Shown piece by piece: positions 32,710-40,568 of a stretch of DNA of 64,000 nt. Position 1 is the first letter of the stretch; every line of letters starts with the position of its first letter. The notes beneath the pieces were generated by a model. That model worked only from the letters and a program-made list of their open reading frames with translations, did no database searches and was not told the origin of the DNA. Origin of the DNA: Streptomyces sp. PCS3-D2 (GTDB lineage: Bacteria > Actinomycetota > Actinomycetes > Streptomycetales > Streptomycetaceae); NCBI RefSeq assembly GCF_000612545.2, contig NZ_CP097800.1, forward strand, positions 4,910,501 through 4,974,500, read 5' to 3'. The translations under genes were made by a program, and so were the position numbers.

Positions 32710-34338
32710 ATGACCGAGACCATCACCGAAACGCAGGCTCCCCCCGAAAACGCCACCCCCGCCGCGGCCCCGCCGGCCGAAACGGCAGCCCCTGTGTCGG
32801 GGAAGGAGGTGGAGCACACCCCGGGGGGCTTCCCCGTGATCCCGCTGTCCTTGTCGGGGACGAACACGGCGGCCAGCCTGTTTGCCACGGCGGCACTCGC
32901 CGGAGGCCCGGTCGCGGCGGCGATCGCGATGACCGGGGCGGCCGTCCTGGGCACCGCCGCCGCCCACCACCGCAACAAGAACAACAGCAAGCAGGCCCCG
33001 GCCAAGACCTCCCCGGCGGCAGCCAAGACAGCGGGCGGCGGCGGGCGCGGGTCGCTGGGCCGGATCCCCGCACAGCCCCGCACCTCACTCCGCCCTGGCG
33101 GCGGCGCCGGCTCCCGCAAGTCCGCAGGCGGCGGCACCACCCAGCGAACGGGCGGCACGGGTGGCGTGGCCCGGTCCGGCGGTTCGGCCGGCAAGCACAG
33201 CAAGCTGGGCAAGTCGTCGGTCCGGCAGCGTGCCGCTCACGCGGCGGGTGGCCTTGCCGGCGGCCGGGCGGGTCAGGTGCAGGCGCTGCGTCAGCAGGCC
33301 CGCACCCAGTCCCCGACCCGGGCCGCGGCGCGTACGGCGGCGGTGCAGGCGCGCCGCCAGGTCGCCGACACCCGCCGCGCCGCGAAAGCCGCCGACCGAG
33401 CGGCCACCGCTGCCGGGCCGAAGGCCCGTGGACCTGCTGTTCGGACCCTGGCCAAGGGCATGAGCAAGGCCGCGGCCGTCCGGGACAAGGCCACCGCCGC
33501 CACCCGCACCGCACGGGACCGGGCCGCCGGGCGGGCCGTCGCAGGCGGCCGGACGGGTGTCCGCGAGGCGGCCCGCCGGGCGCGGGTCGCGCAGCTCAAA
33601 GCGCCCGCACAGAAGGCGGCTCGTAAGGCGTTGCTGCGTTCCAAGGCCCGCTTCCAGGCTCGGCGGGCCCTGGCTGCCGCCCTGGGCGGTGCGCTCGGCC
33701 TGCTGGGCATGGTGACCACGCCGCTCGGCCGCAAGCTCCGGTGGGCGTGGCTGCAGCACCCCGGTCGGCGCCTGTACCGCTTCCTGATCGGCCGCGCCCG
33801 CGCCGAGCGGGAGGAACGGGACGCCGGCATCCGCAACGGGCTTGAGGACGCCGAGCGGGCCGCCGAGGAGCAGGCGGACGCCGAACTGGAGCAGGACCTG
33901 GAGGGCGATCGGCTCGGCGAGCGTGCCGAGCGGCCCGAGCACCCCACCCCCGCACCACCCACTGGTGAAGGAGCACAGCTGATGGACAGCAGCACGTCTG
34001 GGTTCAGGTTCGAGGAACTGGCCGCGGAGATGGAGCAGGCCGCGCAGGCCTACGAGCCCGAGAGCGCCATGGAGATCCTTGCCATGGTCGAAGGCCTTCC
34101 CGAGGCCCTCGGGTCGATCGCGAACATCATGCGGATCCTCGCCGAGCGCTCCGACTCCGAGTTCCCGCTGGAGAAGGAGGTCGCGGACGGGTTCGCCGAC
34201 ATCTACGGCGCCCTCAACTCCGCGACCGCGGTCGCCGAGGACCTCGGACCGCTGTTCCGGGCGGTCCATGAGGCCGACATCGCCCGCCACGAGGACCCCC
34301 GCAACGGCCCCGACGCCGAGAAGGGATGGAACGTCTGA
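32710..34338 (+). CDS. Ala/Arg-rich membrane protein of the transfer region
   Basis: A 542-residue protein preceding the translocase gene with an ATGA overlap. An acidic Pro-rich N-terminus is followed by a hydrophobic stretch (about 50-85, LFATAALAGGPVAAAIAMTG), then a very basic Ala/Arg/Lys/Gly-rich region (about 90-330), a second hydrophobic segment (AAALGGALGLLGMVTT, about 330) and an acidic helical C-terminus. The basic region could bind DNA. Such proteins sit just upstream of traB in many AICEs; function not established. ATG 32710 follows an A/G-rich SD. Confidence 0.7.
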   Translation: MTETITETQAPPENATPAAAPPAETAAPVSGKEVEHTPGGFPVIPLSLSGTNTAASLFATAALAGGPVAAAIAMTGAAVLGTAAAHHRNKNNSKQAPAKTSPAAAKTAGGGGRGSLGRIPAQPRTSLRPGGGAGSRKSAGGGTTQRTGGTGGVARSGGSAGKHSKLGKSSVRQRAAHAAGGLAGGRAGQVQALRQQARTQSPTRAAARTAAVQARRQVADTRRAAKAADRAATAAGPKARGPAVRTLAKGMSKAAAVRDKATAATRTARDRAAGRAVAGGRTGVREAARRARVAQLKAPAQKAARKALLRSKARFQARRALAAALGGALGLLGMVTTPLGRKLRWAWLQHPGRRLYRFLIGRARAEREERDAGIRNGLEDAERAAEEQADAELEQDLEGDRLGERAERPEHPTPAPPTGEGAQLMDSSTSGFRFEELAAEMEQAAQAYEPESAMEILAMVEGLPEALGSIANIMRILAERSDSEFPLEKEVADGFADIYGALNSATAVAEDLGPLFRAVHEADIARHEDPRNGPDAEKGWNV

Positions 34339-36446
34339 TGCCCAGCAAAACCGAGAGCAAGACGGTCCAGCATCGGGGCCTGGCCCTGGACTGGGCCGCC
34401 AGCCACGGGCCCATCACCGGCGCCCTGTCCGCGACCACCGGTGCGTACGCGGTGGCCACGGTCGGGACGCTCGCGCACATGCCGCCCGGCTGGGCCCTCG
34501 CCGTCGGCACCGTCGGTGCGATCGGGCACACGGCTTCGGGGCTGCGGCAGAGGCTGGCCGGCCGGACCATCACCTCCCGCGCGGCGTCTTGGCTCCTGGG
34601 CTCCGGCTGGACCACGTGGGCGCTGGCGACCGGCCCGCTGGAGTGGACCAAGCTAGGCGCCCTGGCCGTCCTCGGCGTCGGCATGGGCGCGGCCGCCCGC
34701 TCGGTCGGCTTCTACGAGGAGGCCCGGGAGCTGGAGGCCATCGCCGTGGCCGAGCGGCAGGTCGCCCGCGAACTCTCGGCCGAGCGGCGGGCGATCGCCG
34801 CGGAGTGGGTGGACCGGGTGCAGCGGGTGTGCGGGCTGACGCTGCGGGTCCTGGCGGTGGAGGTGTGGCCGACGAACACCGGCTTCACCATCGACGCCGA
34901 CCTCCCGCCCGGCGGGGCGACCTGGCACAAGGTCGCCCAGTACAACGCCGCCCTGTCCGCGGATGCCCGGCTGCCGAACGGCTGCACCGCCGCCGCCTCC
35001 GCCGGCATCAATCAGGGCCGGGTGCTGATCGACGTCACGACCGTCAACGTCCTGGCCGAGGACATCGCCTACCCGACCGACTACGGGCCCCTGTCGGTCC
35101 ACACCGGGCTGCCGCTGGGGGTGCGGACCGACGGGCGCCCGGCGGACGCGTTCCTGCGCGAGCAGTGCGCGATCGCGGTGGGCCCCACCGGATCGGGCAA
35201 GACCAACTTCGTCCACACCTTCATCGGCGCGGTGGCGCGGGCTGAGGACATGCTGGGCTGGGTCATCGACCTCAACGCCGGATCCGCCGGCCTGCCCTGG
35301 GTCCGCCCCGCCATGACCCCCACCGACAACGGGCAGGCCGTCCGGCCCGGGATCGACTGGCTCGCCTCCACCCCGGAGGAGGCACACCGGATGCTGGACG
35401 CGGCGATCGCGATCGCCAAACGGCGGAAGGTCGCCTACCAGCAGCTCATGGCCGACGCCGACACCGACCTGCTCCCCATCAGCCCGCGGATCCCGCAGAT
35501 CATGCTGATCATCGACGAGGGCGCCGAGATCCTCGCCTCCAGCGACAAGGCCATGAAGGCACTCGCGGCGAAGATCCTGGAGGTCATCCGGATCTCCCGC
35601 GCCATGGGCCTGCGCACGTTCCTCACCGCGCTCGGCGCCACCGGGACCGTCCTGGGCAACCTGATGATCCGCCGGGAAGCCAAGGTCAGGATCGCGCTGA
35701 CCGGTGGTGAGAAGGAGGGCATGGACCTGGCCAAGCTCTTCCCCGGCCGCCGCGGCCTGAGCATCGACCAGGCCCCCTACAAGGGCTCAGGGTTCCTCGG
35801 CACCCCCGAATCCCCGGCCGCCCTGTTCAAGTCCTGGCGGATCAAACCCGCCCAGATCCGCGACATCGTCCTGGCGACCTCCGACCGGCACCCCCGTCTG
35901 GACGACGTCTCCGCCAAGGCTGCCGGGCCCGACTACGCCCGCCGTTGGGACGCGGGCCGCACCGCCTGGATCAACGACCACACCCCCGACGACACCGACA
36001 CCACCAGCGGCACGGCGGCGACCGCCGCGCCGGCGGGCGGGCTGAACCTGAGCGCCCACCGGCAGACCGCCGTGGCCGCGTCGGACGAGGAGCGGCTGGC
36101 CGAGGCGTTCCGTGCGCAGATCGACGCACAGTTCGCCACCGCCCCCGACCCGGAAACGGAATCCACTCCGGCGCCGAAGGCGGCCCCGGGCGGGCTGAAC
36201 CTGTCCGCGCTGCGGGGCGAGCAGGACAACGCCGCCCGCCAGGCAGCCCTCGCCGCCCTGGAAGCGGCCGGGCCCGAAGGCACCGGGGCATCGGCGATCG
36301 CCCGAGCCCTCGCCGACGCCCACGGCACCAACCGGCAGACCATCAACGGATGGCTCCAGGAGTGGGCGGACGAGGGGCTCGCCGTGCGGATCGGGGCGGG
36401 CACCAAGACCCGCTACGTCCACCACACCCACACCCCCGACGCATGA
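34338..36446 (+). CDS. traB: TraB/FtsK-SpoIIIE-type conjugal DNA translocase
   Basis: A 702-residue translocase, the single protein needed for conjugative double-stranded DNA transfer in Streptomyces. N-terminal membrane helices (about 25-60 and 85-115) are followed by an FtsK/SpoIIIE ATPase with Walker A GPTGSGKT (282-289) and Walker B MLIIDEGAE (about 389-397). A flexible Pro/Ala region leads to a C-terminal winged helix (about 635-700, GTGASAIARALADAHG), the part that in TraB reads 8-bp recognition repeats. Its start overlaps the upstream stop (ATGA). Repeats of CGACAAG directly downstream are the likely target. Confidence 0.92.
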   Translation: MPSKTESKTVQHRGLALDWAASHGPITGALSATTGAYAVATVGTLAHMPPGWALAVGTVGAIGHTASGLRQRLAGRTITSRAASWLLGSGWTTWALATGPLEWTKLGALAVLGVGMGAAARSVGFYEEARELEAIAVAERQVARELSAERRAIAAEWVDRVQRVCGLTLRVLAVEVWPTNTGFTIDADLPPGGATWHKVAQYNAALSADARLPNGCTAAASAGINQGRVLIDVTTVNVLAEDIAYPTDYGPLSVHTGLPLGVRTDGRPADAFLREQCAIAVGPTGSGKTNFVHTFIGAVARAEDMLGWVIDLNAGSAGLPWVRPAMTPTDNGQAVRPGIDWLASTPEEAHRMLDAAIAIAKRRKVAYQQLMADADTDLLPISPRIPQIMLIIDEGAEILASSDKAMKALAAKILEVIRISRAMGLRTFLTALGATGTVLGNLMIRREAKVRIALTGGEKEGMDLAKLFPGRRGLSIDQAPYKGSGFLGTPESPAALFKSWRIKPAQIRDIVLATSDRHPRLDDVSAKAAGPDYARRWDAGRTAWINDHTPDDTDTTSGTAATAAPAGGLNLSAHRQTAVAASDEERLAEAFRAQIDAQFATAPDPETESTPAPKAAPGGLNLSALRGEQDNAARQAALAALEAAGPEGTGASAIARALADAHGTNRQTINGWLQEWADEGLAVRIGAGTKTRYVHHTHTPDA

Positions 36447-36449
36447 CCC

Positions 36450-36607
36450 CTTGTCGCTTGTCGACCCCACCAGCAAGAGCGCTTTCCCGGGCCTCTGCAG
36501 GGCCGGAAACGGGCTCTGACCTCGGGGGCGACAAGCGACAAGACAAGCGACAAGACAAGCGACAAGACAAGGCACGCGACAAGCGGGACGACAAGCCACA
36601 CGACAAG
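36450..36607. repeat. CGACAAG repeat cluster, candidate clt/TraB recognition site
   Basis: CGACAAG occurs at 36529, 36536, 36548, 36560, 36577, 36589 and 36601, mostly 12 bases apart. Two inverted copies (CTTGTCG at 36450 and 36457) give a 14-bp perfect inverted repeat with 36529-36542. The cluster begins 3 bases after the translocase stop, where the clt locus with TraB recognition repeats lies in Streptomyces plasmids. No repeat sequence match to a known TRS is claimed. Confidence 0.7.
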
Positions 36608-36611
36608 CCGC

Positions 36612-36649
36612 ACGGGCACCACACCACAACGTTTAGGTGTGGTGCCCGT
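36612..36649 (+). terminator. Hairpin after the repeat cluster
   Basis: ACGGGCACCACACC and GGTGTGGTGCCCGT form a perfect 14-bp stem with a 10-base loop. It can terminate the transfer operon, or form part of the clt structure. It lies 20 bases before the next gene. Confidence 0.6.
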
Positions 36650-36669
36650 CCCGTTGAAGGGACCACGTT

Positions 36670-37158
36670 GTGCACACCGAACCCCACCAGCCGCTCACCC
36701 CCGCCACCCGCTACGGCGACCCCATCCACCGCCTCCGGCCGGTCGAGCCGCACACCGTCCTGCTGCCCCAGGACATCCCGCCTGGTGTCGACTGGGTGAC
36801 CCTCCCGAACGGGGTCCGCACCCTGGCCTACACCCACCCCCACCCCGCACCGGCCGCAGAACCGGAACTGGTCCGGGAGTCGATTCCGCGGTGGGCCAGG
36901 ACGACCGCGCTCCTCGCTCCGACCCTGGGCGGCGGGATCGCCGCGGCCGGGTTCGGGATCTCCTACGCCGCACCCGGAGTCCTCGCCATGGCCGAAGCCC
37001 TCTGGGCCACCGTCGCCCTCATCGCCGCCGGCGCCCTCGCCCCACTCGTCCTCCGCGCGAGCCGCGGCCGGGGCGGGGGGCCGGTGCAGCACATCACCCA
37101 GAACATCACCGCGTCCGGGATGTTCGGCCGCGCCACCGGAACCCTCAACAACCGCTGA
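36670..37158 (+). CDS. Small membrane protein of the element
   Basis: A 162-residue protein. The N-terminal 75 residues are soluble and His/Pro-rich (VLLPQDIPPGVDWVTLPNG). Two membrane helices follow (about 80-100 LLAPTLGGGIAAAGFGISYA; 106-128 LAMAEALWATVALIAAGALA), then a short tail QHITQNITASGMFGRATG. GTG 36670 has GAAGGG upstream. Similar genes follow traB in other AICEs; it could be an Spd-like spread protein, but the family is not recognised with certainty. Confidence 0.65.
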   Translation: MHTEPHQPLTPATRYGDPIHRLRPVEPHTVLLPQDIPPGVDWVTLPNGVRTLAYTHPHPAPAAEPELVRESIPRWARTTALLAPTLGGGIAAAGFGISYAAPGVLAMAEALWATVALIAAGALAPLVLRASRGRGGGPVQHITQNITASGMFGRATGTLNNR

Positions 37159-37349
37159 AAGGCAACCACATACCCCAGCCCCTGCCCGAGCGCGTCGCCG
37201 ACGCGGTCGCCCTGATCACCGGCACGCGCACCGTCCGCTGCCCGTAACCCGGTTGCCGGGTGTCCGTCCGCTACAGTCGCGTCGCCCCCGACGAGGCGAA
37301 GCGGCTGGCCGGCCTGGCCACCGGCCACGCCCGCCACTGAGGGAACCCT
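37159..37349. other. Gap between transfer region and nuclease gene
   Basis: 191 bases. A 26-codon frame at 37260-37340 (GTG start, ending ATGHARH) could be a gene remnant but has no good SD. Nothing else is evident. Confidence 0.35.
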
Positions 37350-38294
37350 TTACGGGGTGGTGGCGGTCCGGTGGGTGCGCCAGTGGGCGGCGAGCCATAC
37401 CTCGTGCTCGGGCCGCAGCCTGGCCCGGGGGATCTTCCCGTGGAGCTCGGCATAAGCCGGGTAGCAGAGGAGTTCCTCGTCGACGTCGATCAGGCCGGTG
37501 TCGGGGTCGACGGCGATCTGCCCGCGGTCGAAGAGGCTGTGGACGTCGTTGCGCAGCAGCAGCCCGCCCCAGTCGTGGTGCTCGCTCTCCTCGGCGAAGC
37601 TGTAGAGGTGCGCTGCCTGGAGGGCGGCGGCGGGGGCGGGGCCGGTGAACGCGCAGACCTGGCCGTGGTCCTTGAGGAGCTGCTTGCGGAAGGCGGGCTG
37701 TCCCTGCCGGGTCTTCACGTTCGCCATCCGGTGCCCGCCCGCGATCGGCCTGCGCACCGTGTCCCCGCCGGCATGCTCGTCGTCCGTGTCGAGGTCTTCG
37801 AGGGCCAAGAGGGCGTCGCGGAGCTTCTCCCACCTGGCCGGGCGCATGCTGAGCTGTGAGCGGGGCGAGTCGCACAGGGCCCGCAGTTCCGGGCCGGTCA
37901 GCAGGCCGCGGCCGTCCATCCACACTTCTCCGTGCCGGGATCGGTAGGTGACGACCGTCTTCGTCTTGCTGCCCGGCTCCTCGAACTGCGCGCCGCACTT
38001 GTTGCACACGCAGGTCGGCTTGAGCTTCTTGCGGCGCTTGAAGTCGGCCCGCTTGCACTCCGGACAGAAGTAGAGCGTCTTGACCTCGCTCCCGGTCTCG
38101 ATCTCGGAGATCACGCCGAGCCCGAGGAGCTCCTTCTTGTCCCACAGGGCGATGACGTCGCCCACCTTCAGATTCGCGTGGTTGGGGACGGTGTCGTCCC
38201 AGCTGTAGTGCTGCGACGGGTCGTCGTCGTACCCGTCGTTCCCCCCGTGCTGCCGCTCTTCGCCCACTGCCAGCACCAGCCACGCCGTCGTCAA
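37350..38294 (-). CDS. HNH endonuclease with EVE/PUA-like and zinc-ribbon N-terminus
   Basis: A 314-residue protein on the strand opposite to its neighbours. Residues 1-66 (AWLVLAVGEE, HANLKVGDVIALWD, LGLGVISEIE) look like an EVE/PUA-type modified-base reader. Then comes a zinc ribbon (Cys77/80, Cys97/100). The C-terminal half is HNH: GQVCAFTGP, AAHLYSF with His229, and LRNDVHSLFDRG with Asn249 and His252, all key residues present. EVE-HNH combinations are known modification-dependent restriction enzymes. The EVE reading is inference from a short match; the HNH call is firm. It is next to two cytosine methyltransferases. Confidence 0.78.
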   Translation of the reverse strand: MTTAWLVLAVGEERQHGGNDGYDDDPSQHYSWDDTVPNHANLKVGDVIALWDKKELLGLGVISEIETGSEVKTLYFCPECKRADFKRRKKLKPTCVCNKCGAQFEEPGSKTKTVVTYRSRHGEVWMDGRGLLTGPELRALCDSPRSQLSMRPARWEKLRDALLALEDLDTDDEHAGGDTVRRPIAGGHRMANVKTRQGQPAFRKQLLKDHGQVCAFTGPAPAAALQAAHLYSFAEESEHHDWGGLLLRNDVHSLFDRGQIAVDPDTGLIDVDEELLCYPAYAELHGKIPRARLRPEHEVWLAAHWRTHRTATTP

Positions 38295-38397
38295 AGCCCG
38301 CCCCCTTCGATCACCGAAAGACCGGGGCAGCCGCCACTCTCGCCAAAGACCGCGGCTGCCCCTTCACCCAGTCCAAGAGAGAACTGGAGAGACCAGC

Positions 38398-39093
38398 ATG
38401 ACCCACCGCACCGACAGCCCGCGAGGATCCGGGCACCGGCCGCTGTTACTGGACGCGTTCTGCTGTCAGGGCGGCGCCGGCACCGGCTACCAGCAGGCCG
38501 GATTCGACGTCACCGGCATCGACAAGGACCCCCAGCCCCACTACCCCCTCGCCTTCCGCCAGGCCGAGGCCGTCACCTTCATCCGCGAGCACGGCGCCGG
38601 CTTCGACTTCATCCACGCCTCCCCGCCCTGCCAGCACGACACCGACTGCCAGCGCATCCAGAACAACGACCACCCCGACCTGATCGCCCCCACCCGCGCC
38701 GCACTCGAAGCGACGGGCCGTCCGTGGGTGATGGAGAACGTCCGCGGCGCCGCCCACAAACTCAACCGGCCCGTGATGTTGTGCGGGGCGATGTTCGGCC
38801 TGCGGACCTACAGGCACCGCTACTTCGAGACCGGCGGCGGCTTCACCCTCACCCCGCTCCCGCACCCCGCCCACACGGTTCCTCAGGCCAAGATGGGCCG
38901 CCCTGTCCCGGGGGGCTGGTACGGGCAGTTCGTCGGGAACTTCTCCGGCGTCGCCCTCGCCCGTCAGGTCATGGGCGTGCCGTGGATGAACCGCGACGGC
39001 ATCCGCGAATGCATCCCCCCGGCCTACACCCAGTGGATCGGCGCCCACGCCCTCGCCCAGCTTTCCGCGGCCGCGCTGGAGGTGGCCGCATGA
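38398..39093 (+). CDS. Compact C5-cytosine DNA methyltransferase 1
   Basis: A 231-residue Dcm-like protein. Motif I LLLDAFCCQGGAGTGYQQAG (SAM binding), motif IV SPPCQ with the catalytic Cys78, and motif VI MENVRG (about 112) are intact. C5 methyltransferases are usually above 300 residues with a target-recognition domain between motifs VIII and IX; here that region is very short. It overlaps methyltransferase 2 by ATGA. AGAGAGACC lies upstream of ATG. It may modify the element or, with its sister, change host modification. Confidence 0.86.
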   Translation: MTHRTDSPRGSGHRPLLLDAFCCQGGAGTGYQQAGFDVTGIDKDPQPHYPLAFRQAEAVTFIREHGAGFDFIHASPPCQHDTDCQRIQNNDHPDLIAPTRAALEATGRPWVMENVRGAAHKLNRPVMLCGAMFGLRTYRHRYFETGGGFTLTPLPHPAHTVPQAKMGRPVPGGWYGQFVGNFSGVALARQVMGVPWMNRDGIRECIPPAYTQWIGAHALAQLSAAALEVAA

Positions 39094-39728
39094 GCGTCTC
39101 CCCGATGGTGCTGCCGTTGCGGCGGCCGAACGGCCTGCGCGTGCTGGACCTGTGCTGCGGTGCCGGCGGCCTGTCCATGGGCTACTACCTCGCCGGATTC
39201 GACGTCGTGGGTGTCGACAACCGGCCCCAGCCGAACTACCCGTTCACCTTCCACCAGGCCGACGCCCTCACCTTTCCCCTCGACGGCTTCGACCTCATCC
39301 ACGCCTCATGGCCCTGCCAGCACTTCGCCCGCGTCACCGCCTGGCGCGGCGCCCGCGACCAGCACCCCGACCTCCTCACCCCCGGCCGCCGGCGGCTCCA
39401 GGCGTCCGGGATCCCGTGGGTGATCGAGAACGTTCCCGAAGCACCCCTTCGGCCGGACTACGTGCTGTGTGGGTCGCAGTTCGGGCTCAACGTCCGCCGC
39501 CATCGGACCTTCGAAACCTCCTGGGGCGGCGGAGGAGACCTCCTGCCCCCGTGCTGGCACCACAAGAACCTGCTGGCCTTCGAGCACAAGGGCGAACGCG
39601 CCTACGCCGACGCCATGGGCTGCACCTGGATGAACAAGACCGAAGCCCGCCAGGCCGTCCCCCCGGCCTACACCCACTGGATCGCAACCCAGTACCTCAC
39701 CCACAACCGGCAGGAGGCAGCCGCATGA
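39090..39728 (+). CDS. Compact C5-cytosine methyltransferase-like protein 2
   Basis: A 212-residue paralogue of its upstream neighbour. Motif I is VLDLCCGAGGLSMGYYLAGF, motif VI is IENVPEA, and motif IV reads SWPCQ instead of SPPCQ but keeps the Pro-Cys pair (Cys76). Activity is therefore possible but not assured. As in its neighbour, the target-recognition region is minimal. Its stop overlaps the start of the prim-pol gene (ATGA), so nuclease-side modification genes are coupled to replication genes. Confidence 0.8.
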   Translation: MSVSPMVLPLRRPNGLRVLDLCCGAGGLSMGYYLAGFDVVGVDNRPQPNYPFTFHQADALTFPLDGFDLIHASWPCQHFARVTAWRGARDQHPDLLTPGRRRLQASGIPWVIENVPEAPLRPDYVLCGSQFGLNVRRHRTFETSWGGGGDLLPPCWHHKNLLAFEHKGERAYADAMGCTWMNKTEARQAVPPAYTHWIATQYLTHNRQEAAA

Positions 39729-40567
39729 CCACCGGGTACCTGCGTACCGCGCTCTGGCTGGCCGAGCGAGGCATTCCCGTGCTGCCGCTGCGGGCGGGCA
39801 AGAGCCCCGTGGGCAACTGCAGGGCCTGCCGGAAGAACGCCTGCGGTGGCCGGCCGAACATGAAGACCCCGGGCCCGTGCCAGTGCCCGGCGCCGTGCCA
39901 CGCCTGGGCCGCGGCTACCGCCGACGCGGCGGTTCTCACCTCGCCCGCCTGGGCCCCGGCCTGGCGGCAAGCTGCTGCCGTCGCCTACCACCCGGGCGGC
40001 ACCGGGGTCACCGTGGTCGACCTCGACAACGCCGACGCGATCGGATGGGCCCGGCACAACCTGCCGACCACGCGAACCGTGCCCAGCACCCGCGGAGAGC
40101 ACTGGATCTACCTGGGCACCATGACCTCCCCCAACGCCGTACGCCCGGGCGTCGATATCAAGTCCCTGATGTCCTACGCCCGCTGGCTCGGCCCCGGCAC
40201 CGGCACCATGACGGCCCTCCCGGATGCCGTGCGCGCGCTTGCAGTGAAGGAGCCCACCGCGGCCCGGCCCGCAACGAGCGCCCCGACCGTTTCGGCGCCG
40301 GCCGGTGGCGGGCAGTGCCCCCATCGCTCGCCCGCCTACCTGGAACGCGGCATCGCCATGGCGGAGCAGCGGATCGAGGACGCCCCGGACGGCATTCACC
40401 GGACCGTATTCCGGATGTTCCTCGCGGTGCTGTCCGCACACGGCCGGTGCGGCTGCCTCACCGAGACACACATCGGCCGGCTGTTCGCCGCCGCGCAGAC
40501 CCGGGGCGAGTCGCTGGGGCACTGCGAGGACGCCTGGACCAACGCCCGTACTCAGCTGGGGATGTGA
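39725..40567 (+). CDS. Prim-pol (bifunctional primase/polymerase-type) replication protein
   Basis: A 280-residue protein. The N-terminal 200 residues match the bifunctional DNA primase/polymerase fold: YLRTALWLAERGIPVLPL opening, a Cys-rich insert (six Cys between 32 and 58), and the catalytic VVDLDN (Asp99, Asp101). It ends with a small helical domain. In AICEs of the RepPP class this domain starts replication of the excised circle. It is followed after one base by the ATPase gene, so the replication protein here is split in two. Confidence 0.82.
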   Translation: MTTGYLRTALWLAERGIPVLPLRAGKSPVGNCRACRKNACGGRPNMKTPGPCQCPAPCHAWAAATADAAVLTSPAWAPAWRQAAAVAYHPGGTGVTVVDLDNADAIGWARHNLPTTRTVPSTRGEHWIYLGTMTSPNAVRPGVDIKSLMSYARWLGPGTGTMTALPDAVRALAVKEPTAARPATSAPTVSAPAGGGQCPHRSPAYLERGIAMAEQRIEDAPDGIHRTVFRMFLAVLSAHGRCGCLTETHIGRLFAAAQTRGESLGHCEDAWTNARTQLGM

Positions 40568-40568
40568 C

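Noticed and set aside
36529-36607. CRISPR array
   Set aside because: The repeat is 7 bp at 12-bp spacing with 5-bp, partly repeated intervals; no 25-40-bp repeats, unique spacers or cas genes.
37260-37340. 26-codon gene upstream of the nuclease
   Set aside because: No SD, no recognisable similarity, and short enough to occur by chance; kept only as a note in the gap entry.
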